Program-made: the position numbers and the translations under genes
Notes under the pieces: model-generated
Database searches by the model: none
The model's input: the letters and a program-made list of their open reading frames with translations, nothing else
Told to the model about the DNA's origin: nothing
Assembly (NCBI RefSeq): GCF_028657945.1
Contig: NZ_CP059693.1
Location: forward strand, 5,084,001-5,148,000
Direction: 5' to 3'
DNA: 64,000 nucleotides
Origin: Thalassomonas haliotis
GTDB lineage: Bacteria > Pseudomonadota > Gammaproteobacteria > Enterobacterales > Alteromonadaceae
Shown here: piece after piece, positions 1 through 9,374 of the stretch
How positions within the stretch are numbered: the stretch's first letter is position 1
How the letters are laid out: every line of letters begins with the position of its first letter

Positions 1-1996
1 CCACCGCCTCTTTATCTTCGCTGATGGCAAACAGCTCAACAAAAGGGTAGTGATAATCAAACAAACCTTTACCGGTAATGCTCTTCATATGGATCATCGA
101 GCTTAACAGGCCGCAGAAAGTACAAGTTTCCACAAAAGGCAACTCCTCTACAGTTTGCCTTAACCGGTTAACAATTGAGATATCTTTGCTTGATTTTGCC
201 TTGTCGAGAAACTCCAGCTGCACCTTAAACTGCTTGTGCACATCCTCGTAGAGCTTCATAAAGCCGAGCATGTTTTTCGCTTTTTCATAATTGCGATCGC
301 CATTTTTGCTGTCTTTATTTTTCACTTCCCTGATCAGGATATCATCATAGCTATCGCTGGAGCTGGCATCCGGATTTTTATGCGCCAGCTCACCCCAGTT
401 ATCCTCTAAGGTGGCAGCAATGTCCTGACCTATCAGCTGCTCGATATCCACCGACTTCAATAATGTAAATTCCGCCAGCGCAGGACCGATACTTTTCCAT
501 AAATAGTCGTCCTGGATCACATTAAACAAGTCCACCACCAGCGGCGTTAAAAACCCCAATCCAGGCTCTAACTCCGACTTATTGCTTTCCTTCAGGGCAT
601 TAAAGGCCTTTTTAAAGTTGTCTGAGGTGATCTTCTGCTCCAGCGCCTTCATTTGCGTCTGCTCAACACTGCTTGTGTAACTTTTATAAATGGCTTCCAC
701 CGCATTACAGCCGCGCATGACACGTTTATAAAACTTATGGGGCGAGCCGCTCATATTACCGAAGACTTCGAGGATCAGGAGTACGTTTTCGTTAAGCTGA
801 TAACGCCAGTCGGGCACATTCACCCACAGGGCATTGTGTCCTTTCCCCGGCTGATACAACAAGGGCATGGTTTTAACCTGCATCCACTGCTGTATGGTTT
901 CATAGGAGTCCCGCCTTGGGATACTGATATCAAGCAGCTCGCCCCTGAACTTGACGATATTGCGGCTGTCGATCACCTTCTGCTCTTTGCCTAAGGCATA
1001 TTCGCCGTCTTCGAGCAACTTAGGGGTACCGTCCGAGTGATAATCCTTGGTACGGTAGCGCACCACTACCCGGTAGAGTAAAAATTTCGAAATTGAGGTA
1101 TTGATCAAAATCGAACTGGAATAGGGATTTTCATTGGCGGTCTGGTTAACATCCATGGCCATAGGCGCCGGCGGGAAGTAGGCATTGTAGAAGACTTCAT
1201 CCTGATGTAATCCCTGCTGTTCCAACACCTTTAAAATAGAACCTGAGATCTCGGGGATCATCATGGCATTATCAAAATGGTTCAACGGATGCAGCAGCGC
1301 CATACCGGAATTAAAGACAATATTGCTTTGTATGCCCTTTTCCAGCGCCAGGTTAAGAATGTATTCCTGCCTTTTCGGCTTAACCTTTTCAGGTTCAACC
1401 TCCTGCACCACAGACTCCTGCTGCAAAGAACTTTGCTTGGCCAAGGATGTTGTATCAATATCTTCAGACTCCTGCTTTTTCTCCGGTGCTTTGCTGTCCT
1501 TTTCTTGCCCCGGGACAGGTCCCCGGCTCATGGTAAATTTCAGCGTCGGGTAATCGAAGATCTTATTTTCAATCAGCTTGCCTTTAAACAGCTTCAACCC
1601 CTTTTGCTGAAAGTCATCCAGCTCCTTGCGGTTGCAGGTAAGAAACGCCTCCCAGTCCTGCTGAAATCTGGGCATATATTCTTCTTTGAGGTAACCGTGT
1701 ACCTCGGATAAAATCTGGTACCAACGGTACACAGGCAAGTTGGGGTTGATAATGATCTGGTTGTCAAAATCACTCCATTTTGTCGGCTCGATACCCGAGA
1801 CCACTTTTTTCATGATATTCAGCGACGAGCCACCTTTGATAAAGACACGGATATCGTCACCGTAGCTTTCTTCCAGATGTTTGATCAGCTTGGCAATTTT
1901 GCTTAAAAGAAAGCATCTTACCTCAGGTATGTTATTAAAATTCTCAGTCAGGGTATCGTCTATTTCCCGCTGAAATGCCGTTCTGCCTTTAGCCAT
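1..1996 (-). CDS. nucleotidyltransferase-like large protein, partial (3' end outside window)
   Basis: The reading frame is open from the ATG at 1996 to the left edge, so at least 665 residues are present and the C-terminus is missing. It is a paralogue of the next gene upstream: both start with a short basic segment and FQREIDD/FQRDIDD, then carry IKGGSSL, WSDFDNQIIINP, KFLLYR and KFRGELLDISIPRR. The G-G-S followed by D-F-D and a later acidic strand resemble the metal-binding signature of the polymerase-beta nucleotidyltransferase fold; that is an inference from motifs. An inserted Glu/Gln/Lys-rich stretch lies around residues 160-230. A later TCTFCG motif matches CYFCG in the paralogue. A GGAG ribosome site precedes the ATG and the gap to the upstream paralogue is only 24 bp, so the two are probably one operon. 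The function is unknown. Confidence 0.75.
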   Translation of the reverse strand, partial: MAKGRTAFQREIDDTLTENFNNIPEVRCFLLSKIAKLIKHLEESYGDDIRVFIKGGSSLNIMKKVVSGIEPTKWSDFDNQIIINPNLPVYRWYQILSEVHGYLKEEYMPRFQQDWEAFLTCNRKELDDFQQKGLKLFKGKLIENKIFDYPTLKFTMSRGPVPGQEKDSKAPEKKQESEDIDTTSLAKQSSLQQESVVQEVEPEKVKPKRQEYILNLALEKGIQSNIVFNSGMALLHPLNHFDNAMMIPEISGSILKVLEQQGLHQDEVFYNAYFPPAPMAMDVNQTANENPYSSSILINTSISKFLLYRVVVRYRTKDYHSDGTPKLLEDGEYALGKEQKVIDSRNIVKFRGELLDISIPRRDSYETIQQWMQVKTMPLLYQPGKGHNALWVNVPDWRYQLNENVLLILEVFGNMSGSPHKFYKRVMRGCNAVEAIYKSYTSSVEQTQMKALEQKITSDNFKKAFNALKESNKSELEPGLGFLTPLVVDLFNVIQDDYLWKSIGPALAEFTLLKSVDIEQLIGQDIAATLEDNWGELAHKNPDASSSDSYDDILIREVKNKDSKNGDRNYEKAKNMLGFMKLYEDVHKQFKVQLEFLDKAKSSKDISIVNRLRQTVEELPFVETCTFCGLLSSMIHMKSITGKGLFDYHYPFVELFAISEDKEAV

Positions 1997-2020
1997 AGCT
2001 TATTTCTCCTCAATTATTTT

Positions 2021-5000
2021 TTAGTGGGTATCACGGGTTTCTTTGCTGTCAACGGGCATGTCGATCCAGCGGGATAATTGCGTTCTGAAGTTAGTAATAT
2101 TGGATTTGTAATGAACCCTTTTATGGTCCAGCCAATGCAGCAGGTAAAAGTCGCGGGTTTTTCCAATGTAATAATGGAAGTACTGGTTAATTTGCCCCTC
2201 CCGTAAAATACGGAAAGGCCGGCCGGCAATAATCACCCTGCGGTCATTGTTCTCCCTGGAGAAAATCAAGCGCTCCTGATTGTTTTTCAGGTTCTCAGAC
2301 AGCTTAAACAAACGTTTCATGATCACCCCCTGATCGTTTCTCGGGTTCATCAGCAAGGCAGTGATCTGGGTACGTAATTCTTTCGCCGCCAACGCCAGCG
2401 CCTCACAATGCCCGGCGGTGATGGCGAATTTCTCATAATCGGTTTTCACACTGCTCTTTTCATCTTTGTCGATATATTTGCTTATCAAGGCGATGATCTC
2501 ATCCGATTTTTCATCGAGCTTACTGCTTTTGCTGCTTAAATCTTTAAGCAGATCATAGATATGGCCTTTTTTATCCGCCTTATTGATAAGCTTTTTCAAG
2601 ACACAGAAATGCTCGAAAATTTCTTTGAGCGGCGCCAGATGAGCTTCAACTTCGCTGATTTGCTGCTCCAGGGTTTTCAAATGACTTTGCCGCGCCGTTA
2701 TCTCTGTTTTACGCAGCGGATCCAGCTTATAGCGTTCAACCGCCTGGTTATCCCTTTCCTGTTCGCGCTTAAGGCTTTTATAGGGTTCAACCAAACGGGC
2801 ATTCATGGCGGCAAGGCATTGGTAGAAATGATCACTTTGTTGCGCTAAGGTATTGATGCTCAGGCGATCATTGACTCTTTGCGTGGTTAAATCCTTTTCC
2901 AGATCCAAGGTTGCGCTGTCATGTAAAGTCGCCAGTTTCAGGTCTTCGCTGTCGATAAAGATCACCCGGATCTTATGGGGGGCGAATGCCTTGTCTTGCC
3001 AGATAAACTGGTTAGGATCCGGATGTTCTTCCTTAAGGATTTTATAAGCCAGTTTTACCTTCTCCCATTGCCCTTTGGTGCATTTAAGATAAAGGTTCAC
3101 CACAGGGAAAAAGTATTCCAGGCCAAGTTTGTTAACATCAAATAATTTCATGCGCAGCGACAAGTCCAGGCTGGAACTTAAAATCCCGCAGAAATAACAA
3201 CTGGCCTCTGGCTCTTCATGCTCATCCACAGTGCTCAGTTCTTGTTTCGGGCTTAGCTGGATATATTCCTGGTTGACATCCAGGCTGGTGCTGAGCACAT
3301 CTTTTAAGGTCAGCTGGCCTTTTAAGCCGTACCCTTTTTGCTGCCCTTGTGATAACTCAGACAAGCTGCTTTGCTTTTTAAGCGGCTTAATTAACGGCTG
3401 TAATTCAATGCCTGAACTGTTATCCAGACTGTCCATATCCACAGGATTGCTTTCCCCGGTATACCAGTAAGGGTCATATTCTTTACCCAGCTCAACTTCC
3501 ACTTCTTCCGGTTTTTTCCCGGTAGCGCAGCACTCTTCCAGTGCCAGGCGGAAGTTGTTGATGCGAAAGATTTGCGTGATATCCAGATGATATTTAGTGC
3601 CAAAAGCACTATTGCTTTCCCGGACGATAAAGAGGTGGCGCAGCAGTTCTTTATAATTTTCAATCTCGGTCTGATCTTTAAAGGCATGATTGAGAATATA
3701 AGTGGCACTGGTTTTTTCTGTCGGCTCTTCCTTTTTGACATTGAACTTATTTAAGATGTCTTCAATATGCTCGCTGTGGGTATGCTTCTGCTGGCCGATT
3801 TTCGGCAAAAAATCCACCACCAGCGCTTGTTTAGACTCTTTATCCAATACGTCCCAGAAATAATCTTCCCTCAGGGTGCAGGCTAATTGCTTATAGAAAG
3901 ATTTAATGGCATCTTGCTGATAGGCCTGGTAATGATCTTCAAGTTCGCCGATATGATCGAATAACTTAGAGTTCAGGCGGCTGTCGCCATCCAGCTCGGA
4001 CGACACTTCAATCGCGGTAAGCGCCGGCCAGGCCCGCTGCAGGCGTTTATAGAACTTATGGGCCGAGCCGCTGGTGTAGGTTAAGACCTCATGCAACATG
4101 ATGATATTTTCCTGCAGCTGGTAGTCCCAGCCGGGAACACGCAACGCCCTCATTTGCTCCAGCTGAGGCTGGCTATTGTTGGTCACCAGCTCCCTGAGGT
4201 AGGTATTTTCCGAAACCAGCGGGTACAGATCGTCTTTAAATCTGGACCAGTAGTTAATGGTTTCTTCGCTTTCCCGCCGGGGAATGGAAATATCGATAAC
4301 CTCGCCCCTGAATTTTCCCGATTCACCGTTAATATCCTGTCGGCACTTTTCACCGTTGAAATTTACCCCGGGAGAGCTGTAGCGCACAATCAATCGGTAT
4401 AACAGGAACTTGCTGATAGAACAGTTAATCCAGATGGAAGAGTCAGATTTCACTTTTTTACCGTCTTCCCCTTTAAGCACCACGATAGAGGGCGGGAAGA
4501 AATTATTGGCTTCGGAAAAGTCCTCCGACATAAAATCTATGTCTTTATCCGGCCTTTTCCCGAAGACGGTCCGGGTATTGTCAAAAAAGTTGACCGGGTG
4601 CAGATATTCGTTGCCCAAACACAACATGACATGACTCTGCATTTTCTGGGCATGCCTTAACACGGTTTCCGGACCATAAAGGTCGATTTTCCGGCGCAGC
4701 TTTTCACCAAAAGACACTTCCGCCATATGGGAGGCCCGGTAGTCATTGCCCCCCAACGCCGCTTCTTTCACCTTGAAGGTATCACGGACCGAAGGCAGGT
4801 ATTCATCGCGTAGATAACAGTGGATCTGGTTAAAGATCTCATACCACCAGGCGCGCGGCAGGTAAGGATTGATAATGATCTGATTATCAAAATCACTCCA
4901 GCCCTGTTCTTCATCCTGCTCTGCTTTGGAACCCGCTTCCAGGGAATTTAACTTCAGCAGCTTAAGCGATGATTTGCCCTTGATATATACCTGGACCAAC

Positions 5001-5149
5001 TCAGGCCCGAAGCGCTCTTCAATTTCCTTGGCCATCCTGGCAGTATTTTTTAAAATAAACTCCCGGGCGCCCCGGTTGTTATTGATGCCTTCCGTCAGTA
5101 CATCATCAATGTCTCGCTGAAACTCAGATCTCGGTTGTTTTCTCGCCAT
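2021..5149 (-). CDS. nucleotidyltransferase-like large protein (about 1042 aa)
   Basis: Two ATGs stand in tandem at 5152 and 5149. The second aligns with the paralogue's start (MARK... versus MAKG...) and has an AAGG site about 9 bp upstream, so I chose it. Visible motifs are IKGKSS near residue 58, SDFDNQIIINP near 86, KFLLYRLIVRY near 248, FRGEVIDISIPRR near 281 and SCYFCG near 651. The first three acidic motifs fit a polymerase-beta-type nucleotidyltransferase active site (inferred). The C-terminal third is charged and helical, with a probable coiled coil after residue 790. There is no signal peptide or membrane segment, so it should be cytoplasmic. The downstream paralogue follows after 24 bp. 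A 272-bp gap with no gene separates it from the chemotaxis-type gene upstream. The substrate is unknown; the twin-paralogue arrangement is unusual. Confidence 0.75.
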   Translation of the reverse strand: MARKQPRSEFQRDIDDVLTEGINNNRGAREFILKNTARMAKEIEERFGPELVQVYIKGKSSLKLLKLNSLEAGSKAEQDEEQGWSDFDNQIIINPYLPRAWWYEIFNQIHCYLRDEYLPSVRDTFKVKEAALGGNDYRASHMAEVSFGEKLRRKIDLYGPETVLRHAQKMQSHVMLCLGNEYLHPVNFFDNTRTVFGKRPDKDIDFMSEDFSEANNFFPPSIVVLKGEDGKKVKSDSSIWINCSISKFLLYRLIVRYSSPGVNFNGEKCRQDINGESGKFRGEVIDISIPRRESEETINYWSRFKDDLYPLVSENTYLRELVTNNSQPQLEQMRALRVPGWDYQLQENIIMLHEVLTYTSGSAHKFYKRLQRAWPALTAIEVSSELDGDSRLNSKLFDHIGELEDHYQAYQQDAIKSFYKQLACTLREDYFWDVLDKESKQALVVDFLPKIGQQKHTHSEHIEDILNKFNVKKEEPTEKTSATYILNHAFKDQTEIENYKELLRHLFIVRESNSAFGTKYHLDITQIFRINNFRLALEECCATGKKPEEVEVELGKEYDPYWYTGESNPVDMDSLDNSSGIELQPLIKPLKKQSSLSELSQGQQKGYGLKGQLTLKDVLSTSLDVNQEYIQLSPKQELSTVDEHEEPEASCYFCGILSSSLDLSLRMKLFDVNKLGLEYFFPVVNLYLKCTKGQWEKVKLAYKILKEEHPDPNQFIWQDKAFAPHKIRVIFIDSEDLKLATLHDSATLDLEKDLTTQRVNDRLSINTLAQQSDHFYQCLAAMNARLVEPYKSLKREQERDNQAVERYKLDPLRKTEITARQSHLKTLEQQISEVEAHLAPLKEIFEHFCVLKKLINKADKKGHIYDLLKDLSSKSSKLDEKSDEIIALISKYIDKDEKSSVKTDYEKFAITAGHCEALALAAKELRTQITALLMNPRNDQGVIMKRLFKLSENLKNNQERLIFSRENNDRRVIIAGRPFRILREGQINQYFHYYIGKTRDFYLLHWLDHKRVHYKSNITNFRTQLSRWIDMPVDSKETRDTH

Positions 5150-5421
5150 CATCTTTACCTTATATTTAATCCCCGCACCGGCGATTTTTCGTCACTTTTG
5201 CCGCAGGTTTAGCCCATAAATCTCTCCCCCTGCCAGCTTGAGTTGGCAAAGAGCAGATCGTCCGTTCTCAGGATTTTTCACTGAAATCTCCTGACCCCAG
5301 CTTAAGGCGCCGGGGGGCTTGGCTCTTGGGGGAAACAAGGAGAAATACGGTAGCTTCTCTGTTGATGACAGCTGAGGTTAGCCAGGCAAGCGAGACCAGG
5401 ATTTCCTGCCGGTATGCAGGC

Positions 5422-7101
5422 CTAGCCGACCTTAAAAATATTCACCATAGAACGTAAGTCACAGGCCAGTCGGGATAAGTCCAGGCTGGCCTGCTCAATT
5501 TGTTCGGCGCCGCGGGAAGTCTCTCCGGTGAGTTCGTTGATCAGGCAAATATGCTCGCTGATGTGCTCCGAAGCCTGGCTTTGCTCCTTGGCGGCAATAA
5601 CAATCTGGCCGTTCATCTGGGTGATCTGTGCCACCGACTGGCTGATCTCGGTTAATGCCCGGCTGGTTTGCTGTACCTGGTCGGCACTTTCCCGGGCACT
5701 GCTTTCCCCCTTAGCCATGATTTTCACCACATATTGGCTGCCAAATTGCAGACGTTCGATCACTTGCTGGATTTCTTCGGTGGATTGCTGGGTTTTCTGC
5801 GCCAGCTCCCGTACTTCGTTTGCTACCACGGCAAAACCCCGGCCGGAATCACCGGCACGGGCGGCTTCTATGGCGGCATTTAATGCCAGTAAATTGGTTT
5901 GTTCGGCTATGCCTTTGATCACCTCAAGCACCACCCCGATACTTTGGGTATCCTGCTCGACCTTGTGCACCGCCTCGGATGCCTGCTGTACTATTGCCGC
6001 CAGATCATCCATTCCCGAAACGGTTTGCTGCACCACATGGTAGCCGTTTTGTGCCTGGCTGTTGGCGCTTACGCTCGCTTCATTGGTGTCTGTGGCATGC
6101 CGGCAAACCTGCTGCACCGACTGCGACATTTCGTTAATCGCCGAGGTTGCCTGTCCGGTTTGCGTTTGCTGCTGCCGGGTATTTTCATTGGCCTGAATAC
6201 TCACCGCTGACATTTCTTCCGCCGCGGTGGCTATTTGCTCGGTCGCTGAAGTGATCTCAACAATCAAGTTGCTGATTTTCAACAACATGGAATCGAAAGC
6301 CGATGCCATAGCGCCGATTTCATCCCGGCTGCTGATCTTAGTTCTCAGCGTCAGATCCGAATGGCTGGCAATTTTTTCCATGGTACTGCGCAGCAAGGCC
6401 AGGGGGACAATCACCGAACGGCCGATCATCAACCTTAAGGCCAACAGCAGTACCAGGATAACAATGCCGCCGATAATAAAGCCGGCAACAGATTCCTGGT
6501 ACCAAAGCTGGATATGTTCACGCTCCTGCCCTGCCTGCTCAAGCTGCAACTGGATCAACTCACTGATTTTATCGCTGATGGGATCAATATCGGCATATAA
6601 GGGACCGTCGATATCATCGAGCTGCCCTTTTACCGCGCCAAAAAAGGATGCCAGTTTTTTCTCGATAACTTCTATCGCGCTATTGGCCTGGGTGAATAAC
6701 ACATTCGCTTCATTGGCCAGCCGTACTTCCCGGCCGCTTAAACCTGAGTTCAGGTAACCGTCCCACTTTTGAGCTATCAGGTGTCTGGCCTGGTTTATCT
6801 GCATCAAGGCCTGCTCCGCGGTAAAGATACCGGCATTGGCCTTATTCACCGCGTCGATAACCCGCACCGCATAATTATCGGCGATCACTTTCAGGCTTTC
6901 CGTCGGCACTATCCGCTTTTGATAAATACGGTCTACCGCCTGGTTGATTTCATCCAGAATATACAAGGTACTGGTAAACAAGAGCAAAATAGCAAGAAAA
7001 GGCACCAGGGCCGCCATCAATAACTTAGTGCGCACCGTTTTGAGATTAAAAGAAAAGAACCGGGAACGACTTTTACCGCCCTTGATATGTTCTACTGCCA
7101 T
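5422..7101 (-). CDS. methyl-accepting chemotaxis protein
   Basis: This is a 559-aa transducer of ordinary architecture. A basic N-terminus is followed by a first membrane helix (about residues 28-50), a periplasmic helical sensor of about 155 residues, a second helix (about 208-228), a HAMP segment, and a long signalling coiled coil. The conserved hairpin tip that contacts CheA/CheW is clear ([18 protein letters not shown], followed by [15 protein letters not shown]). The sensor resembles the four-helix-bundle MCP type. It ends without a CheR-binding pentapeptide. It lies 96 bp downstream of a small unknown gene and upstream of the twin nucleotidyltransferase-like genes, all on one strand. 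It may simply be a resident chemoreceptor or may be the sensor of the surrounding accessory cluster; the sequence does not decide. Confidence 0.93.
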   Translation of the reverse strand: MAVEHIKGGKSRSRFFSFNLKTVRTKLLMAALVPFLAILLLFTSTLYILDEINQAVDRIYQKRIVPTESLKVIADNYAVRVIDAVNKANAGIFTAEQALMQINQARHLIAQKWDGYLNSGLSGREVRLANEANVLFTQANSAIEVIEKKLASFFGAVKGQLDDIDGPLYADIDPISDKISELIQLQLEQAGQEREHIQLWYQESVAGFIIGGIVILVLLLALRLMIGRSVIVPLALLRSTMEKIASHSDLTLRTKISSRDEIGAMASAFDSMLLKISNLIVEITSATEQIATAAEEMSAVSIQANENTRQQQTQTGQATSAINEMSQSVQQVCRHATDTNEASVSANSQAQNGYHVVQQTVSGMDDLAAIVQQASEAVHKVEQDTQSIGVVLEVIKGIAEQTNLLALNAAIEAARAGDSGRGFAVVANEVRELAQKTQQSTEEIQQVIERLQFGSQYVVKIMAKGESSARESADQVQQTSRALTEISQSVAQITQMNGQIVIAAKEQSQASEHISEHICLINELTGETSRGAEQIEQASLDLSRLACDLRSMVNIFKVG

Positions 7102-7197
7102 TTATTGTTCGCCCAAGAATAAAATAACCGGCGTCCCTGCGGTACTGATAAAAAGGATCTGCCTTAAAACCCAGGCTTTAAGGCAGAAAATTTGAAA

Positions 7198-7512
7198 TTA
7201 CAGTGCGGCGGAGACCGCCGACGATAAGATATGCATCGCACTGTCCACGGCTTTTTGCACCGCTGCTTTACCGGCAATTTCCACCCCGATAAGCTCGGCC
7301 TGTAACACCTGTTTTTCCCGGGCCAGTTCCAGATCAAAATCTTCCTGATTGATATCGCCACAAGTGCGGGCTTCGACCAGCTCGGCAATAGAGGCCTTGT
7401 TATTTTCCAGGGCTGAGCGGATCTCATCGCCAAGCTCGATGCCCTCATCCTGTAGACTTTTTCCGGCGATGTTCGCCATATCTTTAAATACATTTGCGAT
7501 ATCTATACTCAT
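7198..7512 (-). CDS. small hypothetical protein (104 aa)
   Basis: I do not recognise the family. The protein is acidic and helical, starts MSIDIANVFKDMANIAGK, contains a single Cys (EARTCGD) and ends in a hydrophobic alanine-rich tail (AMHILSSAVSAAL) that might associate with membrane or another helix. An AAGGAAAG-type ribosome site lies just before the ATG. It sits 55 bp downstream of the lipoprotein gene and upstream of the chemoreceptor, in the same direction, so it is probably part of the accessory operon. Confidence 0.7.
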   Translation of the reverse strand: MSIDIANVFKDMANIAGKSLQDEGIELGDEIRSALENNKASIAELVEARTCGDINQEDFDLELAREKQVLQAELIGVEIAGKAAVQKAVDSAMHILSSAVSAAL

Positions 7513-7567
7513 TCTCTTTCCTTATTTCGTTTTCGTTTGTGTGCGGGTGTTAAACATAATGCAGCCG

Positions 7568-8032
7568 TTAAATCTTTTTCCCGCCAGCAGTGACTTTTTG
7601 CTTGGCTTCTTCCCCTTTTATCATCGCCAAAAATAACCTTTGATACTGGCTCTTGCGGCGTTTGATTAAAAAGTCCGACAAAGTATCTGCCGCCTTATGA
7701 TGCAGCCTGTCTTCACGCCATAACTTGAGCGCTATCTCTACCTGTTTGAGCGTCAATTCATTCACGGGACGGATCATCTGGCGGCTTTTCAGGGCTTCAA
7801 GATCGGCTTCGATATTCACATAAAGGTTATGACTGGCTTTATAAAGGCGCTCATCTTTAGCCTGATAACTGAGGCCAAGGTAAAAGCGGTTAACCTTTTG
7901 GCCGATACGCTCCATGCCCCCAAGGGACTTTTCATCAAAATCAGAGAGTAGCTGCAACGCGCAGCCTGACAGCAAGAAAGTAATCGCCAGCAGCAGCCAT
8001 AAAGCTTTGTTCCGGTAGTGGGGTTTGTTCAT
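7568..8032 (-). CDS. putative lipoprotein (154 aa)
   Basis: The N-terminus is a lipoprotein signal: a basic start, a hydrophobic core and the lipobox LLSGC with the Cys at about residue 24. The mature part is helical and basic, with a long Lys/Arg-rich segment near the C-terminus (LIKRRKSQYQRLF). The ATG overlaps the stop codon of the upstream membrane-protein gene as TAATG, so translation is probably coupled and the two products likely act together in the envelope. No family is recognised. Confidence 0.75.
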   Translation of the reverse strand: MNKPHYRNKALWLLLAITFLLSGCALQLLSDFDEKSLGGMERIGQKVNRFYLGLSYQAKDERLYKASHNLYVNIEADLEALKSRQMIRPVNELTLKQVEIALKLWREDRLHHKAADTLSDFLIKRRKSQYQRLFLAMIKGEEAKQKVTAGGKKI

Positions 8033-9069
8033 TAAAGGGTCCTTTCATTGGAGGTTAAAAACAGCTGATATTGGCTAAGCAGCTGCTGTATCTGGCGCTG
8101 ACTGATACCTTCACCCGTCATCACCTGTTGCTGTATCTTGCTTAGCTCGGCACTAAGCTCAGAGATCAGCTGAATTTTTTCCTGGTTAAACTGATTAACC
8201 AGGGCCTGTTTCAACGCTTGCGGATCTTCACTTGTTGCCGGGGAAACAAAAGAAGCAATAGTTTCTACGGTGCGGTCTAAAATGGTGTACACCAGATTGG
8301 CGGAAAAACCTCCCACCAGCGCCATGGAAATACGCAAAGCGGCATGGCTGACGCCGGAAGTCTCTTGCCCGCCGGCACCGGCATTGCCCATGGCATCCCC
8401 TGCGGCACGGGCAACGCTGTCGAGGTTAAGGGGAATGAGCTGGGTCAGGATAATGCCGGCGATAAGCCCGACAACAAACCGCACCCAATAGGAGCTTTCA
8501 TATTTAGGATCGTAACAACCGGCAGTTACATAAGAATTGGCTTTAAACAGGGCGGCAAAAGAAGCGCCGATAGCGGCAGAAGCCAGTAAAATCGCCTGCA
8601 CGAACAGCAGGCGGGTGCCCTCCATATCAAACATACTGGTTACCATGTTTTCATTATTGATGTAACTGGACAGGCTCAGGGCAATCAGTACCACTAAAGA
8701 TAAAATCGCCACCATCATCATTTTACGGATCAGCGGCACCCGCCCGAGAAACAAAAACAACGAGGCTTTTTCCGTTTCTTTGGCCATCAGCATAATAGTG
8801 ACGGGTTTCGCCGGTGATACCAGCTCGGCAAGCTGGTTATGGATCCGGGTCAGCTGCTCGGCCCTGGCATCATCTAAAGGATTAAGGCTTTGCTGGTGAA
8901 GCGCTTTGGTCACTTTTACCGGTACTTTCACCCCTTTGGCAAAAGCATGTTTCACCATGGCCCGGCACTCAAGCTCTACCGAAAACCAGAAGTCATTTTC
9001 ACTGCCCGGCTTATCCTGGCTGATCTGGCTAATTTGCGGTGCTTGAGCGGCTTTGGCGGCAAGATCCAT
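8032..9069 (-). CDS. four-helix membrane protein of unknown function (345 aa)
   Basis: The frame is open further upstream, but the ATG at 9069 has a purine-rich AAGAGAAAA site and the upstream extension (residues starting MSFRFFPEF) looks non-coding, so I used 9069. About 115 N-terminal soluble residues are followed by four predicted membrane helices: MMMVAILSLVVLIALSL, LLFVQAILLASAAIG, FVVGLIAGIILTQL and ISMALVGGFSANLVY. A C-terminal helical tail rich in Gln (KIQQQVMTGEGISQRQIQQL) follows. The last two helices followed by a YTILDRTVETI segment resemble the end of the 393-aa protein encoded upstream (VDVLFSLMDKVIANI), which suggests a shared membrane module. It is translationally coupled to the lipoprotein gene. 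Confidence 0.75.
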   Translation of the reverse strand: MDLAAKAAQAPQISQISQDKPGSENDFWFSVELECRAMVKHAFAKGVKVPVKVTKALHQQSLNPLDDARAEQLTRIHNQLAELVSPAKPVTIMLMAKETEKASLFLFLGRVPLIRKMMMVAILSLVVLIALSLSSYINNENMVTSMFDMEGTRLLFVQAILLASAAIGASFAALFKANSYVTAGCYDPKYESSYWVRFVVGLIAGIILTQLIPLNLDSVARAAGDAMGNAGAGGQETSGVSHAALRISMALVGGFSANLVYTILDRTVETIASFVSPATSEDPQALKQALVNQFNQEKIQLISELSAELSKIQQQVMTGEGISQRQIQQLLSQYQLFLTSNERTL

Positions 9070-9210
9070 GTATTTTCTCTTTTCTGGGAAATTTTGAGTT
9101 ATTGTAGGGTTGCTAATAAGGGGAAACTCGGGGAAAAAGCGGAAACTCAAACAGGGGCAGATCAGAGCTTTGCCGGTATTGCTTATAAAAATGCCAGTAT
9201 TTAGCTTGCC

Positions 9211-9311
9211 CGCTCCTGTTCATCCGTGAACCCGCGTCATACCGTACATCCTGTACATCTCGCCGCTCCTGTTCATCCGTGAACCCGCGTCATACCGTAC
9301 ATCCTGTACAT
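9211..9311 (+). repeat. two-copy tandem repeat, 53-bp period
   Basis: A unit beginning CGCTCCTGTTCATCCGTGAA and ending in TACATCCTGTACAT starts at 9211 and again at 9264. The copies are identical over about 48 bp. The tail TACATCCTGTACATAAAAAG recurs almost unchanged before the murA terminator near 27033 (TACATCCTGCACATAAAAAA), so this is probably part of a dispersed intergenic repeat family. Confidence 0.85.
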
Positions 9312-9346
9312 AAAAAGGAGTATGGTCGGCCAAAACCATACTCCTT
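9312..9346 (-). terminator. rho-independent terminator
   Basis: A perfect 12-bp inverted repeat (AAGGAGTATGGT at 9315-9326 and its complement at 9335-9346) is followed on the minus strand by a T run. It lies 29 bp past the stop of the 393-aa membrane-protein gene. It splits the accessory cluster into at least two transcription units. Confidence 0.85.
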
Positions 9347-9374
9347 GCACTGAAAACTGATTAAAACAATAAAC

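Noticed and set aside
5150-5421. Possible riboswitch-like leader upstream of the nucleotidyltransferase-like gene (GGGCTAAACC stretch).
   Set aside because: It recalls part of a cyclic-di-GMP-I riboswitch, but the other conserved blocks are missing and no convincing fold could be drawn by hand.
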